Assembly: GCA_030549775.1 (NCBI GenBank)
Contig: CM060174.1
Location: 53,818,707-53,882,706, forward strand
Origin: Tamarix chinensis
Taxonomy: Eukaryota > Streptophyta > Magnoliopsida > Caryophyllales > Tamaricaceae
Direction of reading: 5' to 3'
Length of the DNA stretch: 64,000 bases
In this document: piece by piece, positions 1 through 11,989 of the stretch
Layout: every line of letters starts with the position of its first letter
How positions within the stretch are numbered: position 1 is the first letter of the stretch
The notes under the pieces: generated by a model
Told to the model about the DNA's origin: nothing
What the model saw: the letters and a program-made list of their open reading frames with translations, nothing else
Database searches by the model: none
Translations under genes and position numbers: made by a program

Positions 1-1827
1 CCTTATTTTGTCACGGTTATTTTATATAGTATCTCCAACCTATTTTAGGCCATTTTCAACCTAAGGTAACCTAAATGTTATTTTTTACAATATTAACCAA
101 AATGCCCCTAAGCCTCAAAACCCTACCTAATTCACAAGTCATCTTACACAAGGACTCTCCAACTTTACAAACATGACATATCATATAATATGGATATACA
201 TCAATATTGCAAAATCAAAGCAATCATAACCACACAGAATCTTACCTTTAGCTATTGTCAAGCCAAACTGCACATACAACACAAAATTTATTTATTGTTT
301 TAAGCATGTCATCACAGAACAAGGAAATATAATAACACAATAAAACCATAGCTATGATTATATCCTTACCACAGCGGCTCCGGTATCTAAGCATGTACAA
401 TCTACGCCCCCTCTTCTGCTATCACAAGAACAATACCTAGAAAATGAGAATAAACACAATTTAGATTTTATTTTCTTTTATTTCTTTTTTTGTAAAGAAT
501 AAAAAGGAACCTAGCCTAAATAAATATTAAGGAGAATAAAGTAAGTGGAGATGACTAAAATGGGGGAGAAAATGGTGCAAGTGGTGTGGCGACAACACTA
601 GCGATATGGCGGTGGTGGTTTATTTTGGTAAAGAAGGGTGAGGGTTGGTAGCACAGGGTCGAGGGATGGTAGTGGCACTAGGACAGGTAAGAGTGGGTGG
701 TGGTTAGTGGTGGTGGAAATGACAGTTGATGGCGGTGTAGGGTGGCACATGGATGAGAGGAGAAGGAAAAAGAGGAGGAGAGAAAAGGGTTGCTAGGGTG
801 GTTGTAAAGGTTAGGGAATCTGTGTAGGGTGCCTGCAACGATGGTGGTTGGAATACTGTAGGTTGTAATGGCTACGGGCTCAAGAGAAGAAGAGAAAAGG
901 AAGAAGGAAGGGGTGCCTTTATAGGCATGGGTAAGGCGTAGGTAGGGAAGGGAGATGGCATGGGAGGGTGCTTGGGCATCGACGGTGGTAGCGGAGCACT
1001 AGAGTGGGTAGGGGCGGGGAGGCCAGCAAAAATAAGGGAGGGAAGAAGGTGGAGAGGAGCAGAAAGGGGGAGCTCAAGGGGGTATTTATAGGCAAGGAAG
1101 AGTTAAGGGAGTGGGGAAGACGACAGGGGGCTCAGTATGCATGGTTGTAGGGAGGGGAGGAGGTGGTTGCAAGCAGCATGGTAAGGCAAGGGAGTAGGTG
1201 TGCAAGGCAGGGGGTGTAAGGAACCAGGGGCACATGCCAACGTATATTGCCCTATATGGATGAGAAGGGAAATGTGGGGAGGACGGACAACGTGTAGTGG
1301 TGTAGGAGGGAGAAAATGGAAGGAGGATAGCAACACAAGGAAGGAGATGGATGCGAGGAAGAAGAAGAAAGGGAGAAAATGGAAAGAAGAAAAGGAGAAA
1401 AAGGAAATATAAAGAAGGGGAAACGATTATGGCCTCCCAGGAGGAGGAAAGGAAAAGAAAAAAAGAGGAAGGGGACCTAGGCCGCCCATGGGGAGAAAAG
1501 AAAGAAATAGAAAGCCTAGGTCAAGGTAATGGTGTAGCCCAAGGAAGAAGATGAAGAGAAAAAAAATAGAAAGGAAGAAAAAAAAGGTAAAGAAGGTAAA
1601 GAAGGAAAAAGAATAAGAAAGGAAAGGAAAAGGGGGGGAAAGGAAATTTGTGGAATTTAGGTTAGATTTCATAGTAAAATTTTAGCTTAGTACCAATAAT
1701 AATAAAATTTAATATAAATTGCATATAATTATTTTAGGATCATTAAATAAAATAAAAATCTCAAAATTAGATTAAATTAATTTTTTGATAATTAAATTTT
1801 TGGAAATTAAAATTTTAGAGTATTACA
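1..1827 (+). mobile_element. A-type LTR, right part only (cut by window edge)
   Basis: This is the right-hand part of a large LTR of the same family as 4666-8206 and 31525-34918. The shared order is an AT-rich part with a CCCTA-type motif, then a long purine-rich block full of GGTGG, GAAGG and GGAGAA (about 540-1660), then an AT-rich tail that ends GAGTATTACA at 1827. The left end lies outside the window, so no target duplication can be tested. Short open frames in the purine block are products of base composition and not genes. Confidence 0.55.
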
Positions 1828-4563
1828 ACCCTCCACCTCCCATACCTCAACATTGGTTCCTTCACACCTTGGTTCCCCACACTCAACCTAAGTCAAACTT
1901 CCCTATCTCTCACTTAAGAAATTTTGACCATCACTCTTTTATATACACTCCATTCCTGATTCAATTCACTCCTCACCTTCTTTGTTTTCTCATTCTCTTC
2001 CTTTTCCTTGTAAAAATTTCTAAAAGTTAGGCCTTCTCCACTTTTATTCCCTTCTCTTCTCTAATGAGAAAATAGAGGCTTGACTTTTGTTCCTTGTCCT
2101 TTGGTTAAATTATTATCTCTTATTTCTTCTCCTAATCGTAGCTTTAGCTCTCTGTTGTCTCTCTTAATCAAGGAAGGATTAAGATTTTGAGAAATGTTGA
2201 AGATTCTAGATTCTTTCTCCTTTGAATCTCTATATTTTATAAAAGCATGAGGTATGGAATTTTTATCCTTCTTATGATTTTATTGTTTTAATTTTAAAAA
2301 AAAAAGAAAAAAAAGAGTTTTAATCCTTTTGATTCTTGATTCTCTTAGGAATCGAGGTCTTGGTATACAACCATCAAGTTAGAAGTATTTTGTGCTAGAA
2401 GATTTTGCTTCAAGGTAAGGTATTCTTATCTTTAATATGAATAAAGAATTTTATTGTTTGGTGTGGTTCCATGTTCTCGGTGTATCTCTATGTTGAGCAT
2501 TAGTTAATTATATCCTTGGATTTGATCATATGGTAAAGTTTCCTTCTTTGAGGTATTAAGCATGTTTCAAGTTTCCTATTATTATGCATGATTTTGGTAG
2601 TTTTAGCATGATTTCATTAAGTGACAAAATGGACCATGTACCAGTATATGTGTGCATAATGTCTTTTTATGTGTTTTATGACATAGAAGTATGTTAGAAT
2701 TAATAAGGTAGAGTTAAGTGAATTTTTATTCTTTGGATCGTAGGTTTGAGTGTTGTTTTTCCTAGACCAGTCAATCGGTTTGATGGACCAATCGACTGGT
2801 TGTGTGAAAAGTCACTTAGTTTGGGATTTTTGATCGGTTGGTTGCAAGATCAATTGATTGGTTTGATAAACCAGTCGGCTAGTTGCCTTATGACCAAAGT
2901 GGTCTAGTCTTTGCTTAGAGCCATCAACCAGCTTGATCAAACCCATAAACTGGTTTCCTAAGAATAATCGATAGGTGAGACCAACCAGCTGACCAATTCA
3001 CTAATTCTATTTTCTATTTGGGTCTAGTATGACTAGACCAATCAGTCTGTATGTATTTTGCCATATTGTGGGCCTTGAGTGGTTAAGTTTGGTGTTATTT
3101 CTAAACACCTAATTGGTGGCTTATATGCCTTGTGATATATTTGATGTCATCACTTAGAACACCCAACTTGGATATTAATGGAATTAAATTGTAATTTACG
3201 ATATCACCTAGTAATTAATAATTAATGGATTAAGATTTTATTCGAGTCTTTTTCTTCGACTCTTGGGGTAGCTAGCTAAGATTTAGTGAGTGTATTATTC
3301 TATGTTTTTATATTTTCACTCGGTACTTATTTCTTTCTCTACCGGATTATGGTCAGTAAGGGATATGTGAATATCTTTAAGGTATAGAATTGTACTATGG
3401 CAAGCTGACATGGCATCTGTGTCTAGTACGAGTGTGTAAGGTATCTCAGTATAAGTCCCCCAGCACTTCTTATTGTCCATTACTTAAACAAGTGTAGTAT
3501 CCCAACTCTTTAACTTTCACAGTGGAGGCATTTAAGGTATGGTGGGTAAGGTATCCCAGTACAAGCCCCATTAATATACTCTGACTATATGTTGTGGGTC
3601 TGGTATCCCAATCTATGCTAGCCATCACTGTAGGTGCACTCAATGTGCGGTGGGTGTGGTAACCCTAGAGAAAAATCCCCTTTGATGCATTATGACCCCA
3701 TGTGGTGAGTGTGGTTTCCCATTGTGTGTGTGTGTGTATGGTGTCATGAATTTTTTTCAGCATAGAGAATTAGGTGTGATCAAATGGATTATCTTACTAA
3801 CTAAAAAATATGTTGTCACTAAAGGAATATTATTATAATATGGTTTACATCATGTGGTTCTAATGCATGATCTACATTATTATTCTTCCATGATCTCCAT
3901 GCAAGCACGCCTTATTATATTGATGTCATGATCATGAGTGATTTATTATATTACTATGCTTATCACCACACTATTATGTGACTTCAATGTATGGTATGAG
4001 CCATGACCATATTTTAGGTAATTTGTTTTATCACTACTTTACCGTACTAATTCTGCATTTATGTAGTCACTGCGGTAATCTGGCTTCTAGTCTAGTGGGT
4101 AGAGAATGATTTGCATGGTTATGATTATTAGCTAGATTACATTGAGAATGACTTCATGGGCCAGTAGCAAGCCATTACTTGGGGTTTAAGAGTTACGTTC
4201 CTATTTAGTTAAGAGTTAGGATAACTAGTTAGATGTGTTTTTACCCACTACGTTGGGATGTTTTTGGTTCTTTCTGGTTATGTAAGCTTTTGGCTTTGAT
4301 CCTTGTATGTGAATTTTGTAAACACTCTCTTTAATCTATATTACTATTCTTATCATAGTTATTATTAGCATTGTTGTATTATTAGTAGAGCATGCATTCT
4401 TTTCTGGTTATTATATTTTGTCTTGTATCAGGCATAGGTTAAGTGATGATCACACCTCTCTCATAGTTGATGTAGTGATAAAATTATCCAATTTTGCTTT
4501 TAAAATCACTTCTATATTATCTTCAAAATAAAATTTTCTAGTTTAAAATTTAGAGATTTTACA
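1828..4563 (-). mobile_element. B-type LTR, inverted, left end truncated
   Basis: The sequence matches 57000-59818 in order and orientation: a CT-rich leader, a GGTAAGGTA..TTTATCTTTAATATG block near 2413-2450, a cluster of ACCAGTCGATTGGT-like palindromes at 2766-3050, repeated GGTATCCCAGT..AAGCCCC units at 3420-3720, and a conserved tail with GATGATCACACCTCT near 4446. The tail ends TTTTACA at 4563. About 400-500 bp expected at the left end are missing where the A-type LTR stops at 1827. The family orientation is arbitrary; minus here means inverted relative to 17469-20785 and 24573-28749. Confidence 0.55.
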
Positions 4564-5351
4564 TGCACATCCTTTTAGAAACTCAATTATTAGTAATCTC
4601 ACTCTTTGGATACCATCAAAGAAATAATCCTTAGAATACAATGCAAAAACAGTTTTCCTTAATATTGTAAAGTATAAAATCCCCAATTTACTAGCTAAAT
4701 TTTTTTACTTTTGCAGAAGCATTAATTACTAAATTACTAGGTGTTTTTGCCACATTTAGCATAAGTCCCGCTCCCTCTCTTTTCTTACACCAAGTGTTAA
4801 GGCTAAAACAAACTATAACGAAAATAATCAATGGAAATAGAGTAATACATAATAGAAATTCTGAATAAATGTAGTAGTACAATAGTATAACCAAAATATA
4901 GTAAGGAATATAAGAGTCTAAAGGAAAACCAATCATAATCAAAAACCAACGCCTAAAGGTATGACATTGGTTTGCCCTAACTATTAGACCCGAAGGCTCA
5001 TTCTAAAAACATAACCTCTTCCCAAAGACTCCACTTGTCCTTCTTGTTCTTATACAATTTATGCCACTCCATGGCCCTCACATAATCATCTGCAAAAGTA
5101 GTATCAGTATAGCTTTCTTATACTAAGTAAATCACAATACCTCACAAGAGGCAGCATACCCACCTTTCACATAGTCACAAATCTAAAACTTATACTTGCG
5201 CTCAAGGCATGAACCATAACAACAAAGAATATCATGGGGAAACATATATAAATATCCAATCTCAAATTCAACAGTAAAACATACCAGTTAACTTTTCATC
5301 ATTTTAAGGTACAAGGTCATATTCAATTGGTTAACTACATTCCGAACACAG

Positions 5352-5600
5352 TGGTAGGACTTTAAAGCAACTACCAAAACACAAATCCAAAACAATACCA
5401 GGGTAGGGACTAAGGTGTCTACCGAGCAACCAAATCTAAAGAAAACAAGGTAGGACACTAAGGCAACTACCGAACTAACAAATCCATCACAATACCAAGG
5501 TAGGGCACTAAGGCAACAACCGAACTAACAAGTCCATCACAATACCAAGGTAGGACACTAAGACAACTACCAAGCCAACAAATCTATTTCTTTCATTCTA
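5352..5600 (+). repeat. Tandem repeat inside A-type LTR, about 50 bp unit
   Basis: About five degenerate units built on GGTAGGGCACTAAGGCAACT followed by ACCGAACTAACAAATCC. GGTAGG recurs at 5449, 5499 and 5549, a 50 bp period. The other A-type LTR has three similar units at 32208-32345. Confidence 0.75.
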
Positions 5601-6965
5601 TTTCACAAGAAGCATTTCCAATTTTACTTTATTACTTAACGAAGATACAATTCAACCTAGGGTCACAGCGGTATACCTAGCTATATTGGTACCCGAAAGC
5701 AACCTATACCCTTATCTCAAAATGAGGGATATAGTGGTATACCGGGTCAAACCGGCACACAAAGGTAATACGATATCTTTCCAACCTCAGTTACCTATTC
5801 CTTAAGTATCGATATCCCATATATGGTTCATCGATCACCTATAGAGTAGAGTAGGGCTTTAAATTAGGGCACAATGACACACCCGCGAACCAAAATAACA
5901 AGGGCTAACACCTCACCTATAAGGTAGCGACCCCTATAAAGTAACCATTCCCAATTTTAGGTCTTTTGCTTTAAGTATTAATATTTTATGAGGCGATCAT
6001 ATAAGTCACAAACAACACAACAATTTTCATTTTTCATTCTTAACTATTTTTCCTTTTATTTTCCAATTCTTTAGATAGGCCCTAAAGTCATAGGTCTACG
6101 TCAAGTAATTAGAAGGAAATGTCAACCTATCAAAATTTATAAAGCCATCCTAGCATCTAATTATTTGTAATAGATATAATAGGTTTAAATTACCAAAATA
6201 CCCTTCAAACCCTAGTTTCACCATTTTATTTATTTTCATACCAGACATGATCATTACGAGAGATTTATCGCAAGCATGCAACAAGGAAATATTCCACATT
6301 ATTTTATCCCACAATTAATCTTTACATTTTAGCAATTAATTGTATTTTCCACTTTTAATGATTTAGTGGGTTGCACCCACCAAAACCCTAATCATACAAC
6401 TCTCCCGTACCAAATATTCCATGCAGCATGTACTTACACAGTTTAAAGCACAAAACATAATTTAACTAGGAAAATTATCATCACAGTACATTCAGGGGAA
6501 TATCTCTAACCTTAGGCCATACGAATAGAATTTATCATAAGCTAACTCTAATCATGTGTACATGCGTCCGTGTGAATTATCGTAAACCTAACTTCCATAC
6601 ATGAGCAATCATAAGGCATTTACCATGGAATTTGAATCATAAGATGATAAAAATAGAAACCCTAACAAAATCTTAAACATACGGATGTAAAACATTTGAT
6701 ATACCATGCATACAACTCAATTATCAATAATCATACCATCCCTTTAATATAATATCATTTTATTATGTACGCTACAATACTTAAAAAGCATAAAACCATA
6801 GAATGATTCTAGGTCTAAAAATTTCTAGCATTCTATAACATAATTTCTACCTTCTTATGAGTCATTCTATTTACCTAATCCAAGCTTACACAAAAGAAGT
6901 ATTTTCCAAGGTCCTCAAGAAGTATCTAAGAATTTAACATAAAACACATATGTATTAGTATATAC

Positions 6966-6977
6966 ATAATAATAATA

Positions 6978-7013
<36 letters not shown>
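6966..7013 (+). repeat. AAT microsatellite
   Basis: Nearly uninterrupted AAT/ATA trinucleotide run inside the A-type LTR. It is absent from the matching place in the copy at 31525-34918. Confidence 0.9.
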
Positions 7014-7015
<2 letters not shown>

Positions 7016-8206
7016 TAACTTAGGGCTCAAAAACTGATCGAACAAGCAAAAGGAAACCCAAGGAAAACATCAAACAAGCAAAGGGAGAGGATTAGTTGAG
7101 GCTGCCAAGAAGGACATGGTGGCAATGGTAGACTTGGTAAGGCCTAGGGGACCAAGAATGGTGAGAATGGCCGATGCTAGAGAGGGGAGAATGGCCAAAA
7201 AAGGTGAAGCAAAGGGAGAAGAAAATGTGTAGTACAATATGTCAAAGAAGATGGGAAAGATTCAGTGAAAATGGATGCAGCACAAAGGAGGAGCTTCAAC
7301 CAAAATGAATAAAGGTGGGGGATTTTGGCTTCGGTGGATTTAGCCAAAGGGAGGAGGGGTGGAACAGTGGGTTCAGTTAAAGGAGAAGGGATAGGAAAGG
7401 CTAGTTCATCTGGTGGTATGCTGGTTGTTTCGATGGGGAGAGCTAAAGGAAAAGGAAATGAGAAGTTACACGAGGGAGAGGCTTGCTACAATGAGGTTAT
7501 GCGTGGATGATGGGGAGGCTATGACAGGGGATATCGATGTAAGGTATGGAGGATTGATGGAGGTGGCTGGTGGTAGGGTAAGAACGCTGATGTGGGTTGG
7601 CGTTGCAGCAAATAAAATGGTGGTGGAAGGAGTAAAATATGGGGAAGAATGGTAAGGAGAATTTTATGTGTGTTAGGGAGCTCAGGAGAGGTAGAAGGTT
7701 GTAGGTTTGCTCAAAACTTGGCACAACATGGGAAGGAGAGGAGAAGTGATTTAAGAAGGGAGTGGTGTGCAAGGAAAAGAGGAGAAAATAAGGAGAGGAA
7801 AACATGGGTGAGAGAAGAGGTATGGTGTAGATAGTGTAGGGTGATGGTTCGCAAGGCAAGGTGTCAGGGTAGAGAGAGTAGGGTGACGGTAAGGAAATCT
7901 AGCAGTGATTAAGGATTAGGCTAGGGTAAATATCTAGGTGATAAATTAGGGTAAAATATCCGAGTAAAATTTATTGGGTTACATTTATTCAACGAAATGG
8001 ATACTGGTTAAGACTCAAACTAGATTTAAAACTTTTGTACACATCTTCTAGTAAATTTTAACCTAATTAAATTTTATATATAATAAGTCATAATAACATT
8101 ATACATATTAAAAATATATTTATTACCAATTATCCTACAATAATCATTACAATTAAAACACATAATTACCGGTTGTAATTAAAGTTTCTGGAAATGAGGT
8201 ATTGCA

Positions 8207-8619
8207 TAAATTCTCCTAACATTAATACTTACTTAACATCCTAAAAAATAAAAAGGAATAATCATCACTCAATAAACTATGTATACTATAATCAACCTAG
8301 TGAATAAAATTACCACTCAAAAATGAAATAATCATCTTACTCCTCCACTTTCATACACATACTATAAAAACATAATCACCAAGTTATAATCACCCATCAT
8401 CACCAATCATAGGATATAGTTACCCATACTAGATAGATAATGACCATACTACTCAATTGTTTAAAGCATATTATACCCTTAGCTTTCCCACAAAAATAAA
8501 ACTCAAGTTCACTCTCAAATTACTTTGTTATAGAGTTGAATAAATCAACAAAACCATCCTTACATATGATAAAATTGATATTTTCTATAAAATTGATAAT
8601 TTTTTTAAGTTTTTACAAA
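8207..8619. other. AT-rich spacer, nothing recognised
   Basis: AT-rich sequence between the A-type LTR and the transposase remains, with many short CACCATA/AATCACC motifs but no open frame or repeat I recognise. Confidence 0.5.
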
Positions 8620-9560
8620 TATGCTAAACACAACCTATGCCTAAACTTAGAAAAAACTTCACTTATTTTAGCAACCATGGCAATACATTAATCAATCATT
8701 ATGGTATTTAAGATGTCATTTCCTCATAGATATCAAAAAATACTTAACTAATCAAAGAAATAATGTAGTTCTTTTGTTCAACAAAAAACCACATCCAATC
8801 ATTTTGATCTTAAAATGATGGTATTCCTACAAATGGACCACAAAGAATATCATGTTTATTGGTCATAAATGTAGTATTATAGGCCAATAGATCATCAAAT
8901 AACTAATAATTTTCCTTCATTATTGTATCCATAAAGGAAAAAACTACAAATGCAACCAAAACTATTTACTTCAAAGTTAAAGTAAAAATATTTTGCATTC
9001 ACTTGTTTTAAAAATCCCTATTAATGTATTTGTATTGGATCATTCAAATTTTTTCAATGCAAAACTAGGCATTTTATTATATTTATCCTTAATGGTGAAC
9101 CCAACACATAGAGAACCACTTGCCTCCTTCCTCAATACCCTTACATCAACAAACTTGCCACTAACCTTTATATTTTGTATTAATTCTAATTATTGAGCTC
9201 TAACTCTCATACATTGAATGCATATAATGTACCTTTTGTGGATCATACAATGTGTGATTTTGTTCCATCACATGATGTTTCACAATCCATAGACCTTCTA
9301 TATTAATATCAAATTGAACATTTTCTTCACACAAGCATGACCATCCCTCTTAATAGAAGCCGTTCATTCTTCCATTTTAAAAAGTTTTGTCACAACTTTA
9401 AAACAAATATATTGTTTCATTGATAAACCACCAGTTTTCTTAAACCTTTTTTGTGCATCCGTACATGAAAAACCATGCAAAAAAAATTATAGTCGTCATC
9501 TTCATAATTAATTTTTAATCCAAGTAGTTCTAAAATTTTAGGGCCTTTTTCACACATACT
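8620..9560 (-). pseudogene. Broken FAR1/MULE-type transposase gene remnant
   Basis: Read on the minus strand, scattered frames match FAR1/FHY3 and Mutator-like transposases in the right order. Near 9490-9540 there is a leader with NYEDDDYNFF. Near 9345-9360 comes RDGHACVKKM. At about 9240-9310 the FAR1 DNA-binding pattern reads EGLWIVKHHVMEQNHTLYD (W..V..H...xNH.L; family form HNH). Near 8820-8890 the start of the MULE transposase core reads LLAYNTTFMTNKHDI then GPFVGI. Several stops and frame changes break the chain, and the C-terminal catalytic part and SWIM finger were not found. Terminal inverted repeats were not identified. It could be a domesticated FAR1 gene copy or a dead MULE; the fragment cannot tell these apart. 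Confidence 0.6.
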
Positions 9561-10394
9561 ATAAATTATAAAGAAAATAATCACTATACTATTGAAGGAT
9601 AATCACCATAGTTTAAAGCATAATAAGCATAAAATATTTTCTACAAAAAATAACAATTTGAAAAAATAGAAATAATATCAAAACAACACAAGCATCACAT
9701 CACCATAAAATCAAAAAATAACATTACTATATGGCATAATAACCACATAATCATATCATAATCACCAAAATAACACATATAATCACCAGAATATGATAGT
9801 GTAATCACCATTGCTATGAACATATAAAAAAAGTAGATATAAAACCTCTGCTTCAATCTTCAACAACAAGAATTGAAACCTCAAAAAAAAACATGGTAGT
9901 TACACCAAATACCTAGAATGGATTAGTCATTCACAATTCTTGGTTCTCTCATTGTATTCAAATTGATTGGTTCTCTAATGGAATTAGAAGTACTTGCTTC
10001 TACTATGTCATTCGCGGTATAACTTACAACTTTTTCAATACCTTCAATGTCATTTCCTCCATAAATTTGGAATTGAATATCGCATTACATCTAAACTAAT
10101 GCAAAGATCATTAGAAATAAAGAGAAAATGATTTCTTTGCAAACAATGATCAAATGGAATAACAATTTGAAGGAAAAATAAGTAGGAAATGTAGGAAAAA
10201 TAAGAACCGGCAACCATGAGCGGAAGAGAGAGCTACAATAATGAGAACAAAAAGGAAAATTGGCAACAATAAGAGGAAGAGAAGAGAAAAAAATTAAAAA
10301 TTAAAAAAACTAACATGATACCCCTTTTAAAATAATGATTTCTTATGTTAATAAAAATTTTACAACATGAGAGTTGGTTGTTGGAGCAAGACTA
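9561..10394. other. AT-rich spacer, nothing recognised
   Basis: AT-rich sequence with repeated ATCACCATA-like words. It may include the eroded upstream end of the transposase remnant at 8620-9560, but I could not read a conserved motif in it. Confidence 0.4.
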
Positions 10395-10745
10395 GACGTG
10401 GCAAACAGATTATATAGGTCACATTAATATCGGTTTGTAGTGAAATCAGTTCGTGTTTGAGTTTGGGTTTAGGTATCTTTTAGGTTCGGGTATAATTTGG
10501 GTAATAGTGATTTGAGTCGAGTCTGTATTAGGTTAGATCATTTTGGGTCAGAAAAATGTTGAATACAGATATAACCCATCGGTTTCTTTAGATTCAAGTT
10601 TGATTCAGGTCTATAGATTCCAGGTTGGATTGGGTTTAGGTCAGGTGGATTCAAATCTATAAACTTCATATCATATTGGGTTTTGGCCAAGTTAGTTCAA
10701 TTTAAAATTTTTATTAACATTAATTATTATCAATTTAATATAATT
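10395..10745 (+). repeat. Dispersed repeat, G/T-rich, truncated copy 1
   Basis: GGTTTGGGTTTAGG-like, G/T-rich, AC-poor sequence with GATTCAAGT and GGGTCAG words. It has the same order and strand as 35990-36995 and 50200-51060. Only the first third is present before an AAT-rich block. No coding capacity. Confidence 0.5.
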
Positions 10746-10826
10746 AATAAATTAAATTTTGGGATTTATTATTATTATAATGATTATCATAATATATAAT
10801 GATATAACAAATTCATATCATAAAAT

Positions 10827-10830
10827 GTGT

Positions 10831-10869
<39 letters not shown>

Positions 10870-10880
10870 TAATAATAATA
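10827..10880 (+). repeat. AAT microsatellite flanking the LINE
   Basis: AATAAT trinucleotide run next to the LINE 3' end. Together with the AT-rich block after 15932 it appears to be one original AT-rich target that the LINE split. Confidence 0.9.
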
Positions 10881-10893
10881 AATTATTATCATT
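10877..10893 (+). repeat. LINE target-site duplication, 3' side
   Basis: The 17 bp AATAAATTATTATCATT is repeated exactly at 15916-15932. The two copies bracket the LINE precisely. Confidence 0.85.
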
Positions 10894-10949
10894 TTTTTTG
10901 GTAAGTAAAATTTTATAACTACCAAAAATGAAAAGATGTAAAACCTAAA

Positions 10950-11400
10950 TTAGATCACCAAGTCATCTATACAATCCTTCCATTGGTCATATTTTTTGAC
11001 TCTATGAAGTGCAAAACTCCTTCTCGACACTACAAAGCATATATCTTTAAGAAGTAAAAGAGGGTGTCGAGTCCTATTACAAACGATCCTAGAATTCCTT
11101 TCATGCCAAATAAAGCCTATGAAGGTGGCCAAAAGATCTTGAAGCATGTCCTTCTTCTTCTTGCATTACTTTGTGGTTTTTTTCCAAGATCTTCATTTAT
11201 GTCTCCCAAGAGTGGATATTTTCTCTTCTGTTAAAAGATCTCCAAATTTTCTTCCATATCTCTTGACTATATGGAAAGTCAAACATAAGATGTTGAATGT
11301 TCTCCTCTTGACCTATAGTACAAAGGCTACACAATGTATCCTCTAGAAGATTTAATTGCTTCAGTCTAACATTGGTTATCAATTTGTTTTAGATGGCTAA
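10950..11400 (-). pseudogene. LINE ORF2 C-terminal zf-RVT region remnant
   Basis: The minus frames read LCSLCTIGQEENIQHLMFDF and then SQEIWKKIW at 11197-11382, followed by FIGFIWHERNSRIV at 10950-11147. This matches the zinc-binding C-terminus of plant LINE reverse transcriptases (C..C....H...C, the last Cys missing here). It ends about 50 bp before the A-tail. Confidence 0.75.
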
Positions 11401-11989
11401 CCATGCAATAAACTGATATTTAGGTGCAACCAAACCACACCAGGCAATGGGCCGCTACCATACATTTTCACCATTGTGTCTAATATGATCATACATTTGT
11501 TGGATATTGTAGTTTCCATCCTTCTTCAAGAACTTTTGCATACCTTGAGAATAAAAAAAAAAGAGATTTAAATTTCTATCTGGGATTGAAAATTTGCTAC
11601 AACTGCCATAAGCACAGATGAACTCAGGTGAAAGACCACAATGGTTGAGTGCTTAGGTAAATTAAATGAACCCATTTGACCCAAAGGGAGCCTTTTTTGC
11701 AGCATAAATTCCAAAGTAGTTTCCCCACTTCCACTTGATTCCATTTTTACACATCAATTAGTCCCAGCCCACCCTCCTTCTTTGGTAAGCAAACTTGCTT
11801 CCATGACACCAGAGCTTTTTTTGATGTATTAATCTTACCAGTCCAAAGAAACTATCTACACATGCACTCAATTTGATGGATTAGTTTCCTTGGAAGAATG
11901 AAGGCCCAAGACCAATACAACTGGAAGCTGAAAATTATTGATTTCAATAGCTGGGCTTGACCTGTATAGGATAGAAGATGGGTGTGCTA

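Larger units (their letters stand above)
4666..8206 (+). mobile_element. A-type LTR (probably solo), 3.5 kb
   Basis: This is collinear with 31525-34918 over its whole length: the TTTTGC(A/G)AAG..TTAGTTACC start, a tandem array of about 50 bp units (5352-5600), an AAACCCTAATCA block near 6390, an AAT microsatellite (6966-7013), a purine-rich block (7080-7860) and a tail ending GAGGTATTGCA. No gag, pol, primer-binding site or polypurine tract lies beside it, so it reads as a solo LTR. The flanking five bases (AATAT and TAAAT) do not match, so the ends may be off by a few bases or mutated. Confidence 0.65.

Noticed and set aside
1103..1672. Several overlapping open frames on both strands
   Set aside because: They lie in a purine-rich GGA/GAA block of an LTR. 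The proteins are Lys/Glu or Phe/Ser runs without motifs.
3725..3740. Short TG run as a regulatory element
   Set aside because: Only about seven units inside an LTR; nothing supports a function.
7325..7859. Open frames of 60-120 codons on both strands
   Set aside because: Same purine-rich LTR block, and frames at the matching place in the 31525-34918 copy are not conserved.
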